From NCBI GenBank assembly GCA_019236545.1, contig JAFAIV010000096.1:1-26231 (forward strand): a DNA stretch of 26,231 nucleotides. The letters are read 5' to 3'. The DNA comes from Actinomycetota bacterium. Its GTDB lineage: Bacteria > Actinomycetota > Thermoleophilia > Gaiellales > Gaiellaceae. Positions 7,553 to 14,187 of the stretch are shown piece by piece. The notes under the pieces were generated by a model, which saw only the letters and a list, made by a program, of their open reading frames with translations, had not been told where the DNA came from and ran no database searches. The position numbers were made by a program, and so were the translations under genes. The first letter of the stretch is position 1. Each line of letters opens with the position of its first letter.

Positions 7553-8848
7553 TCAGCCTCCGACGTTCTGCACGTCCGTGAGGAACTGCTGCCAGGAGGC
7601 GTTCGCTGACTGCTTCTTCTGTTCGACGCGCTGGATCGCGTTCGACGCAGCGGTCTGGTAGTCCCCCTGGTGCGGGCCGAGCACCTGCGGCTTCAGCGCA
7701 AGGGCGGAGCCGGCGAAGATCTTGCCGACTGGCGCGCCGCTGAAGAACGGGTTCGTGAACGACTGCACGGCCTTGCTCGTCAGCACGGGGATCTCGCTCG
7801 GGAGGTTGCCCGTGTGCTGGAAGACGTAGAGCTCGGACGCCGGCGAGGTCAGGAACTTGACCAGGTCGGCCGCCTCGGCCGGATGCTGCGACTGCTTGGT
7901 GACGGTCAGGAAGGAGCCGCCCCAGCTGCCCCCGCCGCCCGGGACCGGGGCGATGTTCCACTTGCCCTTGGTCGCCGGGGCCTGGCCCTGGATGTAGCCC
8001 ATCATCCACGCCGGGCAGGTGACTGTCGCGAAGGTGCCCTTCTTGAAACCGGTGTTCCAGTCGTTCGAGAAGGCGGACAGGCCCTTGTCGAGACCCATCG
8101 AGATCGCCTGCATCGTCGTGTCCCACGCCCCCTTGATCTTGGGGTTGGACGCCGCGATGACCTTGCCCTGCGCGTTGTAGTACGCGGGGTTGGCCTGGGC
8201 GATGATCGCGTTGTAGAGGTTCGACCCGGAGTCGATGAACTTCGGGCCGTTGGCGCCGATCTTCGACTGGAACTGCTGGCCCACGGCCAGGAACTTCGAC
8301 CACGTCGGCCACATCTTCCCGAGCGTCGCCGGATCGGTGGGCAGGCCTGCCTTCTTGAACAGGTCGGTCCGGTAGCAGATGCCAAGGCTCCCGACGTCCG
8401 TGCCGAGGCCGATCACCGAGCCGTTGCTGGACACCGCCTGGTCGTACTTCCATGCCGGGTAGCGGCTCTTCAGGTCCGAGGCACCGTACTGGCGGAGGTC
8501 GACGAAGTTCTGCGGCTGCGCCGCGAACTGGGCGATGTACCCGACCTCGATCGCCTCGATGTCATCCGCCCCCGCGCCGGTCGCGAGATGCTGCGCGAGC
8601 GCGGTGTGGTGAGGCGCGTACTGCTCCGTGTCCTCCTTGATGGTGATGCCCGGATGCGACTGCTGGTACTGCGCGTACAGATCCTTGTAACCGAAGTCGC
8701 CGAAGACATCGACCGTCAGCGTGATCGCGTCGCGGTGGGCGGCGGTCGCCGACGACGCGACGAAGCACACCGCCGTGACCATGGCGGCGACTGCGATGAC
8801 GGCGGCGGTGGCCTTCCTCCGGCGCCGACTGGTGGTGCTCCCGTTCAC
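7553..8848 (-). CDS. Extracellular sugar-binding protein of ABC transporter (family 1 SBP)
   Basis: A 431-aa secreted binding protein that captures the sugar and delivers it to the two permeases. Residues 1-37 are a signal peptide: Arg/Lys-rich n-region, hydrophobic core TAAVIAVAAMVTAVCFVA, and a likely signal peptidase I site after SSATAA. A Cys is present in the core (TAVC) but it is not a canonical lipobox, so lipoprotein anchoring is possible yet uncertain. The mature part has the maltose-binding-like fold order: LTVDVFGDFGYKDLYAQYQQSHPGI at the start, LGICYRTDLFKKAGLP in the middle and AADLVKFLTSPASELYVFQHTGNLPSE near the C-terminus. The GTG start 8848 follows a very strong GGAGGAGGAGG site. 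It is the promoter-proximal gene of the operon. Confidence 0.93.
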   Translation of the reverse strand: MNGSTTSRRRRKATAAVIAVAAMVTAVCFVASSATAAHRDAITLTVDVFGDFGYKDLYAQYQQSHPGITIKEDTEQYAPHHTALAQHLATGAGADDIEAIEVGYIAQFAAQPQNFVDLRQYGASDLKSRYPAWKYDQAVSSNGSVIGLGTDVGSLGICYRTDLFKKAGLPTDPATLGKMWPTWSKFLAVGQQFQSKIGANGPKFIDSGSNLYNAIIAQANPAYYNAQGKVIAASNPKIKGAWDTTMQAISMGLDKGLSAFSNDWNTGFKKGTFATVTCPAWMMGYIQGQAPATKGKWNIAPVPGGGGSWGGSFLTVTKQSQHPAEAADLVKFLTSPASELYVFQHTGNLPSEIPVLTSKAVQSFTNPFFSGAPVGKIFAGSALALKPQVLGPHQGDYQTAASNAIQRVEQKKQSANASWQQFLTDVQNVGG

Positions 8849-8901
8849 ACCCTCCTCCTCCGCTAGACGCCTCGGACACCCTCCGAGGCGAGAACTACCG
8901 G

Positions 8902-8909
8902 AAACGTTT
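8902..8909. promoter_or_regulatory. LacI-family operator over the sugar operon promoter
   Basis: AAACGTTT is a perfect palindrome with the central CG typical of LacI-family operators; the wider site GGAAACGTTTACA partly matches catabolite-type operators. It overlaps the -10 region of the minus-strand promoter (8905-8932). A related imperfect site, TTGACGTTTCA, lies at 8942-8952, and CTTCCGGAAG at 8975-8984 is another CG-centred palindrome just before the LacI gene. Confidence 0.65.
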
Positions 8910-8932
8910 ACAGCTTCGACTCAGGAAGTCAA
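8905..8932 (-). promoter_or_regulatory. Promoter of the beta-glucoside operon
   Basis: On the minus strand, -35 TTGACT (8932-8927), 16-bp spacer, -10 TAAACG (8910-8905). It lies 57 bp upstream of the binding-protein start. The operator AAACGTTT covers the -10, which fits repression by the LacI protein encoded divergently. Confidence 0.55.
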
Positions 8933-8991
8933 GGGCCCTTGTTGACGTTTCATGACGGTCTGATTTCGTAACCGCTTCCGGAAGTGATTGA

Positions 8992-10020
8992 ATGGTTTCC
9001 GTGGCGACGCGGGTGACCATCCGGGAGATCGCTGACCTGGCGGGCGTTTCGATAGCGACGGTCTCGCGCGTCGTCAACGGCCGGGACGACGTCTCCGAGG
9101 AGACGCGCGAGCTGGTCCAGCGGATCGTGCGCGAGCACGGCTACACCGCGAACCGAAGCGCGCGCGGCCTCTCCGCCGGACGCACGGGGCTCATCGGCGT
9201 CCTCGTCCCGCTCGTCCACCCGGCGTACTTCTCCGGGATCCTCTCGGGCGCGGCCGAGGCGCTCTACGAGCACGACATGCGCCTCGTCCTCTCGCCGACG
9301 CGGCACGAGCACGACCGCGAGGTCGGGATGGTCGACCGGCTCATGCACGGCGTCACGGACGGCGCGCTGCTCGTCCTCCCGGAGGAGTCGAGCGACGAGC
9401 TCGAGCGCCTGCTCGAGCAGGGGAACCGCTTCGTCGTCGTCGACCCCCGCTCGCCGCTGACGGGGAGCATCCCGTCGGTCTCGGCGGCGCACGCGTCAGG
9501 CGCGGGCCAGGCGGTCGAGCACCTGCTCGGCCTCGGCCACCGGCGCATCGCGGCGATCACCGGGCCGCATGACTGGGTGGCGACCGAGGATCGCCTGCGC
9601 GGCTACCACGCGGCGCTCGGCTCGGCCGGGATCATGGCGGCGCCGGAGCTCGTCGTCGACGCGGGCCAGTGGGAGATCGCCGCCGGCGTCGAGGCGGCCG
9701 AGCGGCTCCTCTCGCTCCCCGAGCCGCCCACCGCGATCTTCGCCTTCAACGACAACCTCGCCGTCGGCGCGATCCGCGCCGCCCGCTCGCGCGGGCTCTC
9801 GGTGCCGGAGGACCTCTCCGTCGTCGGCTTCGACGACGTCGAGCAGGCGACAGTGATCACGCCGGAGCTGACGACGGTGCGTCAGCCGCTGGAGGAGATG
9901 GGCCGCATGGCGGTGACGCTCCTGATCCGGCTGCTCGACCGCCAGCGCTTCGAGACGCTCCACGTGGAGCTCGCCACCCGCCTAGTCGTGCGCGACTCTA
10001 CAGCTCCCCCGGCGTCCTGA
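8992..10020 (+). CDS. LacI-family transcriptional regulator of the beta-glucoside operon
   Basis: A 342-aa repressor of full family length. Residues 6-55 form the LacI HTH plus hinge: VTIREIADLAGVSIATVSRVVNG is the DNA-binding motif, and NRSARGLSAGRTGLIGVLVP contains the hinge and the start of the periplasmic-binding-like sensor domain. Sensor signatures include GHRRIAAITGP, the IFAFNDNLAVGAIRAA block and the closing SVVGFDDVEQATVITPELTTVRQP. The start is ATG 8992, but GTG 9001 or 9013 would also keep the domain; ribosome binding is weak for all. It is divergent from the operon it most likely controls, and its effector is probably the imported glucoside or glucose. Its 3' end overlaps the AarF gene on the other strand by 23 bp. 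Confidence 0.93.
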   Translation: MVSVATRVTIREIADLAGVSIATVSRVVNGRDDVSEETRELVQRIVREHGYTANRSARGLSAGRTGLIGVLVPLVHPAYFSGILSGAAEALYEHDMRLVLSPTRHEHDREVGMVDRLMHGVTDGALLVLPEESSDELERLLEQGNRFVVVDPRSPLTGSIPSVSAAHASGAGQAVEHLLGLGHRRIAAITGPHDWVATEDRLRGYHAALGSAGIMAAPELVVDAGQWEIAAGVEAAERLLSLPEPPTAIFAFNDNLAVGAIRAARSRGLSVPEDLSVVGFDDVEQATVITPELTTVRQPLEEMGRMAVTLLIRLLDRQRFETLHVELATRLVVRDSTAPPAS

Positions 10021-11596
10021 CGATCTTCCAGAGCAGGACGAGGCCGAGCACGCCGGCGAGGCAGAAACCGGCGACGCCGAGCCAGCGGAAGTCGTGCTCG
10101 CGCACGAGCAGCGACGACGCGAGCATGAGCGCGCTGACGATCAGCGCCGCGCCGAGCCGGTTCGCCAGCGTCTTGAGGTTGTGCTCCAGCTCGTCGAGGC
10201 CGGTCGGGACGATCCCGATGCGCAGCGAGCCCTGCTCGAGCTCCGTGACGACGTGCGCCATCCGGCGCGGCAGCTTCGTCAGCGGCTCGAGCTGCGTGTA
10301 GAGGTAGGCGAGCGCGCGGTTCGGCTCGAGCCGGTGCTCGGCCTCCCGCACCATCACGTTCACGGCCTCGTCCTCCAGCAGCGCGACCGGGTCGAGCGTC
10401 GGATCGAGCGTCCGCGCGATCGCGTCCGCCTGCGCGAGCGTCTTCCCGACGAGCGCGAAGCTCGTCGGCAGGCGGAGGTTCCTCCGCATCGCCGCGCGCT
10501 GCAGGTCGGCAAGTGCCTGCCCGGCCTGGATCTGGGCGAGCGGCCGCCAGTGGAACTGCGGCAGCTTCCGCCGGACGTCCTGCGCGAAGCCGGGCAGGTC
10601 GGAGGTCTGGTCGGCGATCGAGAGCGAGACGATCAGGTCGGAGACGTCGTCGGCGCGGTTCTGGGCGATCGCGAGCAGGAGCAGCGAGAGGCCGGCGCGG
10701 GTGTCCTCGTCGAGCCGGCCGAGCAGGCCGAAGTCGATCAGCCCGATCCGCCCGTCCGGCATGAGCAGCACGTTCCCGTGATGCGGGTCGGCGTGGTAGA
10801 CGCCCTCGGTCACGACCTGAAAGACGTACGCGCGGAAGAACTGGCGCGCGAGCTCGGTCGCGGTGTCCTCCGGGAGCCCGTGGCCGGCAGTCACCTTGAC
10901 GCCGTCGAGATGCTCGAGCACGAGGACCCGCTCGGTCACGAACGGCCGGATCACCTCGGGGACGGTCAGGAGCTCGTAGTCGCGGACGAGCTCGCGGATC
11001 AGCTCGGTGTTGTGCGCCTCCTCGACGAAGTCGAGCTCCGCCCGCAGGTGCACCTCCAGCTCGTCGGCGAGCTCCTCGAGTTGGAGCAGGCGCGCCGCCT
11101 GCGAGTGGCCGACGAGCAGGTGCGCGGTCGAGCGGAGGAGCGCGAGGTCGACGTCGACCTGGTCCTCGATTCCCGGCCGGCGCACCTTGACGACGACGTC
11201 GCGCCCGGAGGCGAGCAGGGCGCGGTGCGTCTGCGCGATCGAGGCCGTCGCGAGCGGCTGCGGGTCGATGCTTGCGAAGACGCCGTCCCCGAGCTCCGCG
11301 CGGATGATCGCGTCGATCTCCCCGAACGGGACGGGCGCGACCTCGTCCACGAGCCGGCCGAGCTCGTCGATGTAGACGTCCGGCAGGAGGTCGGGCCGCG
11401 ACGAGAGGAGCTGCCCGAGCTTGATGTAGGTCGTCCCGAGCTCTTCCAGCGCCTGCCGGAACCGCCGCGCGCCATCGACGGTGGCCTCGCGCCGCCCGAC
11501 CACGCCGATCTCGGCGAGCACGCGACGGAGGCCGCTTCGACGCGCAACCCGGCCGACCTGAACCGCGCGGCGAACGCGCTCGGAACCAGCGCCCAC
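9998..11596 (-). CDS. AarF/ABC1/UbiB-family atypical kinase
   Basis: A 532-aa protein of the UbiB family, membrane-associated kinase-like ATPases linked to quinone biosynthesis or lipid homeostasis. The family motif KxGQ is at residues 59-62 (YIKLGQLLSSRPDLLP), followed by the Ala-rich loop PLATASIAQTHRA that replaces the kinase Gly-rich loop. VVVKVRRPGI holds the nucleotide Lys. The catalytic block is GVYHADPHHGNVL and the metal-binding block is IGLIDFGLLGRL. The C-terminus has two predicted membrane helices (about 484-498 and 505-525), as in UbiB. Start GTG 11596 was taken; no strong ribosome site is visible. It stands alone between a hairpin (11626-11656) and the convergent LacI gene. The specific substrate is unknown. 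Confidence 0.92.
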   Translation of the reverse strand: MGAGSERVRRAVQVGRVARRSGLRRVLAEIGVVGRREATVDGARRFRQALEELGTTYIKLGQLLSSRPDLLPDVYIDELGRLVDEVAPVPFGEIDAIIRAELGDGVFASIDPQPLATASIAQTHRALLASGRDVVVKVRRPGIEDQVDVDLALLRSTAHLLVGHSQAARLLQLEELADELEVHLRAELDFVEEAHNTELIRELVRDYELLTVPEVIRPFVTERVLVLEHLDGVKVTAGHGLPEDTATELARQFFRAYVFQVVTEGVYHADPHHGNVLLMPDGRIGLIDFGLLGRLDEDTRAGLSLLLLAIAQNRADDVSDLIVSLSIADQTSDLPGFAQDVRRKLPQFHWRPLAQIQAGQALADLQRAAMRRNLRLPTSFALVGKTLAQADAIARTLDPTLDPVALLEDEAVNVMVREAEHRLEPNRALAYLYTQLEPLTKLPRRMAHVVTELEQGSLRIGIVPTGLDELEHNLKTLANRLGAALIVSALMLASSLLVREHDFRWLGVAGFCLAGVLGLVLLWKIVRTPGEL

Positions 11597-11625
11597 CGCG
11601 AGGTCATCCCACCGTTGACCGGGCC

Positions 11626-11656
11626 GGAAACGCGGGCGGGCCCTCGCCCGCGTTCC
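11626..11656 (-). terminator. Stem-loop ending the XRE-TPR/small-peptide operon
   Basis: Arms GGAAACGCGGGC (11626-11637) and GCCCGCGTTCC (11646-11656) pair over 11 bp with one bulge. In the minus direction it lies 9 bp past the small-peptide stop and is followed by a short pyrimidine run only. It separates that operon from the AarF gene. Confidence 0.5.
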
Positions 11657-11665
11657 ATCCTTGCG

Positions 11666-11776
11666 CTACGCCAGACCGCCGCCGTCGCTCATGCCGCGCG
11701 GGCGCGCGTACATCGCGACCAGATAGGCGAACAGGCAAGCGAAGACGAGGAGGTAGATCAGCCGTGCCTTGGACAT
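11666..11776 (-). CDS. 36-aa small hydrophobic peptide downstream of XRE-TPR regulator
   Basis: A small protein starting MSKARLIYLLVF. It has a short basic N-terminus (Lys3, Arg5), a hydrophobic segment at about residues 6-23, then a polar tail with RPRG followed by a Ser-Asp-Gly-rich end. This fits either a single-pass membrane peptide or a signal-peptide-led propeptide. The ATG at 11776 is preceded by GGGAGGTGA with a 4-nt spacer, one of the best ribosome binding sites in the window, which strongly supports translation. A longer in-frame start at 11854 lies inside the XRE-TPR gene and has no such site. It begins 22 bp after the regulator's stop, so it is probably cotranscribed. The function is not recognised. 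Short exported peptides after XRE-TPR regulators are known in RRNPP signalling of Firmicutes, which makes a signal peptide one option; a membrane anchor or modulator of the regulator is another. Confidence 0.7.
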   Translation of the reverse strand: MSKARLIYLLVFACLFAYLVAMYARPRGMSDGGGLA

Positions 11777-11798
11777 GTGGTCACCTCCCTTCCCCCGG

Positions 11799-13148
11799 TT
11801 AGAAGCGGACGTCCTGAAGCGCCTCGGCCGCGGAGCGGTAGAGGCTGGCCGCAAGCCTGTCGTCGCCGCGCTTGGCGGCGAGGTCGCCGCGCGCGACCCA
11901 CACGGCCGCGCGGTGGCTGGCGGAGCCGAGCGCGGCGTAGCTCTCCTCCGCCGCGTGGAACGACTGCTCCGCCTCGTCGAGCCGGCCCTGCTCGAGCAGC
12001 GCGCGTCCGAGGACGAGCTGCACGTTGCCGACCTCGTCGGTGTAGTCCTCGCGGCCGCCGAGCAGCTGCAGCGCGTGACGCGCCTGCTCCTCCGCCTGCT
12101 CCGGCTTGCCGGTGCGCAGGTGGACCTGGGCGAGCGAGGAGACGGCGCGGCCCGCGTCGGCCTCGAGACCGCTGTCGATCGCGATCTTGAAGGCCTCCTT
12201 GAGGAGATCCACCGCGGCGTCCGTCTTGCCGAGGAGGAAGTTGAGCCCGCCGAGGTTGTTCGTGAGCTGGCCGACGTGCGCGGTGTCGGCGATCTGGCCG
12301 TACGCCTCGCGCGCGCGCTCCGCGTAGTTGCGCGCGAGCACCCAGCGGCCGTCCCGGTCGGCGATCAGCGACGCCTGGAAGTAGGCCGCGCCGATCGTCC
12401 ACGGGTCGTCGACGCCCTGCGCGAGCTCGAGCGCGCGCTCGACGTCCTCGCGCGCGGCCTCGTAGTCGCGCTGCCGCCGCCAGCAGCGGGAGCGCCACGA
12501 GAGGAGGTTCGACTTCAGCGCGTCGCACGGGAGGCCGGAGCGGTCGGCGAGCGCGAGCGCCTCGTTGAAGATCGCGACGGCGGTCTGGACGCTGTTCAGC
12601 TGGTAGCGGCAGACGCCGAGGGGGAGCAGCACCTCGGCGCGCTCCACGTCGGAGAAGGACTCGGCCTCGGAGAGCGCGCGCGCCTCGTTCAGGAGCTCGA
12701 GCGCCCTGCGGTGGCCGCCGACGCGCATCTGCGCGCGGCCGAGCCCGGCGAGCGCCCTGACCTCGAGCTCCGGGACGCCCGTCGCGCGCGCCGCGGGGAC
12801 GAGCGGCTCGAAGGCGGCGACCGCCTCCTCGTTCCGGTTCGCCTCGTACAGCGCCTCGGCGCGGGTGAGTGCGCCCTCGAGCTTCGCGCGGTCGTCGGTG
12901 GCGACGCCGTTCGCGAGGAAGCCGGCGTCGACGCCGAGGCGCGCCGCCAGCCACTCGATCGTCTCGCGCGTCGGGCGCGTCTTGCCGCGCTCGATCTGCG
13001 AGACGTACTCCTTCGAGAAGCGCTCGCCGGCGAGGTCGCTCTGCGTCATCCCGGCGGCGACGCGAAGCTGGCGCAGCCGGTCGCCGAGCCGCGGCCCCTG
13101 CGGGAGCGGGCGGCGTGTCTGGCGGCTATCGGTCTCGCGGATCGCCAT
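11799..13148 (-). CDS. XRE-family HTH regulator with C-terminal TPR repeats
   Basis: A 449-aa cytoplasmic regulator. Residues 20-78 are an XRE (Cro/CI-type) helix-turn-helix: LGDRLRQLRVAAGMTQSDLAG, then FSKEYVSQIERGKTRPT as the recognition helix region. From about residue 88 to the end there are nine or ten helical TPR-type repeats (for example ALAGLGRAQMRVGGHRRALELL and LGRALLEQGRLDEAEQSF), a surface that in related proteins binds peptides or partner proteins. The layout is that of RRNPP quorum-sensing regulators (PlcR, NprR, AimR) but also of common actinobacterial XRE-TPR proteins of unknown role. Start ATG 13148; an inverted repeat GTGAA-N8-TTCAC (13165-13182) directly upstream could be its own operator. 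It is followed by the 36-aa peptide gene and is divergent from the small RNA at 13317. Confidence 0.9.
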   Translation of the reverse strand: MAIRETDSRQTRRPLPQGPRLGDRLRQLRVAAGMTQSDLAGERFSKEYVSQIERGKTRPTRETIEWLAARLGVDAGFLANGVATDDRAKLEGALTRAEALYEANRNEEAVAAFEPLVPAARATGVPELEVRALAGLGRAQMRVGGHRRALELLNEARALSEAESFSDVERAEVLLPLGVCRYQLNSVQTAVAIFNEALALADRSGLPCDALKSNLLSWRSRCWRRQRDYEAAREDVERALELAQGVDDPWTIGAAYFQASLIADRDGRWVLARNYAERAREAYGQIADTAHVGQLTNNLGGLNFLLGKTDAAVDLLKEAFKIAIDSGLEADAGRAVSSLAQVHLRTGKPEQAEEQARHALQLLGGREDYTDEVGNVQLVLGRALLEQGRLDEAEQSFHAAEESYAALGSASHRAAVWVARGDLAAKRGDDRLAASLYRSAAEALQDVRF

Positions 13149-13164
13149 GAGTCAGCGGTGGATA

Positions 13165-13182
13165 GTGAACCGCATGCTTCAC
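13165..13182. promoter_or_regulatory. Inverted repeat upstream of the XRE-TPR gene
   Basis: GTGAA-N8-TTCAC with an inner GCATGC palindrome lies 17 bp upstream of the ATG. Upstream of it on the minus strand is a weak -35-like TTGCGG, so the repeat would sit within the core promoter. Autoregulation by the XRE protein is inferred from position only. Confidence 0.4.
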
Positions 13183-13243
13183 CTAACCGCAACCCGTCCA
13201 TTTGGGACATCACCCGAAAGGGTGTGTTCAAGCCGAAATCCGA

Positions 13244-13273
13244 GTCAAGTGACAAGGTGGAGAATCACTTGAC
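13244..13273. promoter_or_regulatory. 9-bp inverted repeat upstream of the small RNA promoter
   Basis: GTCAAGTGA (13244-13252) and TCACTTGAC (13265-13273) are perfect inverted arms with a 12-bp spacer, so their centres are 21 bp or two helical turns apart. A third partial copy, CTACTTGAC (13278-13286), runs into the -35 box of the RNA promoter. This spacing suits a dimeric regulator on one DNA face; the XRE-TPR protein is the nearest candidate. Confidence 0.55.
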
Positions 13274-13281
13274 CGAGCTAC

Positions 13282-13310
13282 TTGACGAGCCCGGAAGGCC
13301 GTCCTATAGT
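13282..13310 (+). promoter_or_regulatory. Consensus promoter for the small RNA
   Basis: -35 TTGACG (13282-13287), 17-bp spacer, -10 TATAGT (13305-13310). This is the closest match to a housekeeping promoter in the window and points to a start near 13317. No start codon with a ribosome binding site follows before the terminator. Confidence 0.75.
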
Positions 13311-13316
13311 GCGCCT

Positions 13317-13487
13317 ACTTGCAAAACCGGCCGGACGCCAGGCTCAGGTTTGCAAGGGGCGGGACACCATTCCCGCCGCGCCAAAGGGAAGCGGCTGGGC
13401 CGCAGAGTCGCTTCTCAACAGGCCGGCGAGAACGCCCCGCCTCTCGAGGAGGCCCCCCGAGCCGCAGCGGGGGGCCTCCTCCTTTTT
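13317..13487 (+). ncRNA. Candidate structured small RNA of about 170 nt, class not recognised
   Basis: The RNA is bounded by the promoter at 13282-13310 and the terminator at 13446-13487. It can fold into three local hairpins before the terminator. Hairpin 1 pairs CTTGCAAAACC (13318-13328) with GGTTTGCAAG (13347-13356), 10 bp with one bulged A. Hairpin 2 pairs GGCGGGA (13358-13364) with TCCCGCC (13371-13377) across the loop CACCAT. Hairpin 3 pairs GAAGCG (13388-13393) with CGCTTC (13409-13414). The terminator is hairpin 4. It lacks the SRP RNA core, the tmRNA ends and RNase P features. A 6S-type role is possible by size but the long rod with a central bubble is not evident. The gene after it is convergent, so it is not a leader of a coding gene. 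Confidence 0.65.
13446..13487 (+). terminator. Strong intrinsic terminator of the small RNA
   Basis: GAGGAGGCCCCCC (13446-13458) pairs perfectly with GGGGGGCCTCCTC (13469-13481), with one more G-C pair inside and an 8-nt loop, followed by C and TTTTT (13483-13487). It is by far the best rho-independent terminator in the window. Beyond it, 13488-13580 holds a CCCGCC-TATC-GGCGGG hairpin and no gene. Confidence 0.92.
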
Positions 13488-13580
13488 CTGCCTCGCCCGC
13501 TCCGCTTCGCTGCGCTTTCCGCTCGCAGAGGCGGCGACCCGCCTATCGGCGGGCCTGCGCGTTGGGGCAGATGGGGGTGT

Positions 13581-13607
13581 GCGGCGCCCGCGCATGTCGG
13601 GCGCCGC
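13581..13607 (-). terminator. Stem-loop 3' of the TetR gene
   Basis: GCGGCGCCCG (13581-13590) and CGGGCGCCGC (13598-13607) pair over 10 bp around a 7-nt loop, 7 bp past the TetR stop in the minus direction. No U-run follows, so its strength as a terminator is uncertain. Confidence 0.5.
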
Positions 13608-13614
13608 GGCCGGG

Positions 13615-14187
13615 CTAGGGCTTCGCCGTCCTCATCCAGGCGAGACGGCTTTGCCGGACGCGGGTGAGGTCGTCGTCGGTCGGGAGACCGATCCGTCGGC
13701 CGAGCATGCCGAGGAGGCCGCCGGCGATGAAGAGCCAGCCTTCGGCCTCCGGGTCGCGGTCGGGCTGGATCACGCCGGCCTCCTGCCCCTGGCGGATGGC
13801 GGCCGCGACGAAGTCGTGGACGTTCTGGAGATGGTCGTGCAGGTGCTGGCGAACGGCCGCGTCGTCGGCCGCCTCGGTCAGGGCCTGCGCCCAGAGCTCG
13901 GCGAGCAGGAACTTCGACTGGCGCACGACCAGCTGGTGGTCCGGCGCCCAGGTCGGCGCGTCCTTCCACGCGTCGCGCGCCTGCGCCCACACGTGATCGA
14001 GCGCGGCGAGGAAGAGGTCGCGCTTGGACGCGAAGTGGCGGTAGAGGATCGGCTCCGAGACCCCCGCGGCGCGGGCGATCTCCGCCGTCGTCGTCCCGCG
14101 GTAGCTGCCCTCCGCGAAGACGCGGATCGCCGTCTCGACGAGCGCCTGGCGGCGCTCGGCCGCCGGCAGCCGCGACGTCGTCGTCAC
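13615..14187 (-). CDS. TetR-family transcriptional regulator of the adjacent efflux pump
   Basis: A 190-aa TetR/AcrR regulator, the usual size. Residues 8-58 form the HTH: RRQALVETAIRVFAEGSYRGTTTAEIARAAGVSEPILYRHF with the conserved turn GVSEPILYRHFASKRDLF. The C-terminal helical domain (about 65-188) is the ligand pocket and dimer interface, and has no further recognisable motif. The GTG start at 14187 overlaps the TGA of the MFS gene (GTGA), the same coupling seen in the MerR efflux operon. The regulator most likely binds the palindromes at 15637-15667 upstream of the pump and is released by a pump substrate. Confidence 0.92.
   Translation of the reverse strand: MTTTSRLPAAERRQALVETAIRVFAEGSYRGTTTAEIARAAGVSEPILYRHFASKRDLFLAALDHVWAQARDAWKDAPTWAPDHQLVVRQSKFLLAELWAQALTEAADDAAVRQHLHDHLQNVHDFVAAAIRQGQEAGVIQPDRDPEAEGWLFIAGGLLGMLGRRIGLPTDDDLTRVRQSRLAWMRTAKP

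Noticed and set aside
10094..12190. A 698-codon open frame on the plus strand opposite AarF and part of the XRE-TPR gene
   Set aside because: It is an antisense shadow of high-GC coding DNA. Its translation is low-complexity Arg/Glu/Leu-rich with no domain, while the opposite strand encodes clear families.
13317..13450. Known RNA classes (SRP RNA, tmRNA, cyclic-di-GMP riboswitch) for the intergenic RNA
   Set aside because: None of their invariant motifs is present, and the gene after the RNA is convergent, so a riboswitch is unlikely.
13488..13580. Repeated CGCT/GCG-rich sequence beyond the small RNA terminator, considered as a repeat element
   Set aside because: Only short self-complementary pieces are present, with no second copy elsewhere in the window.
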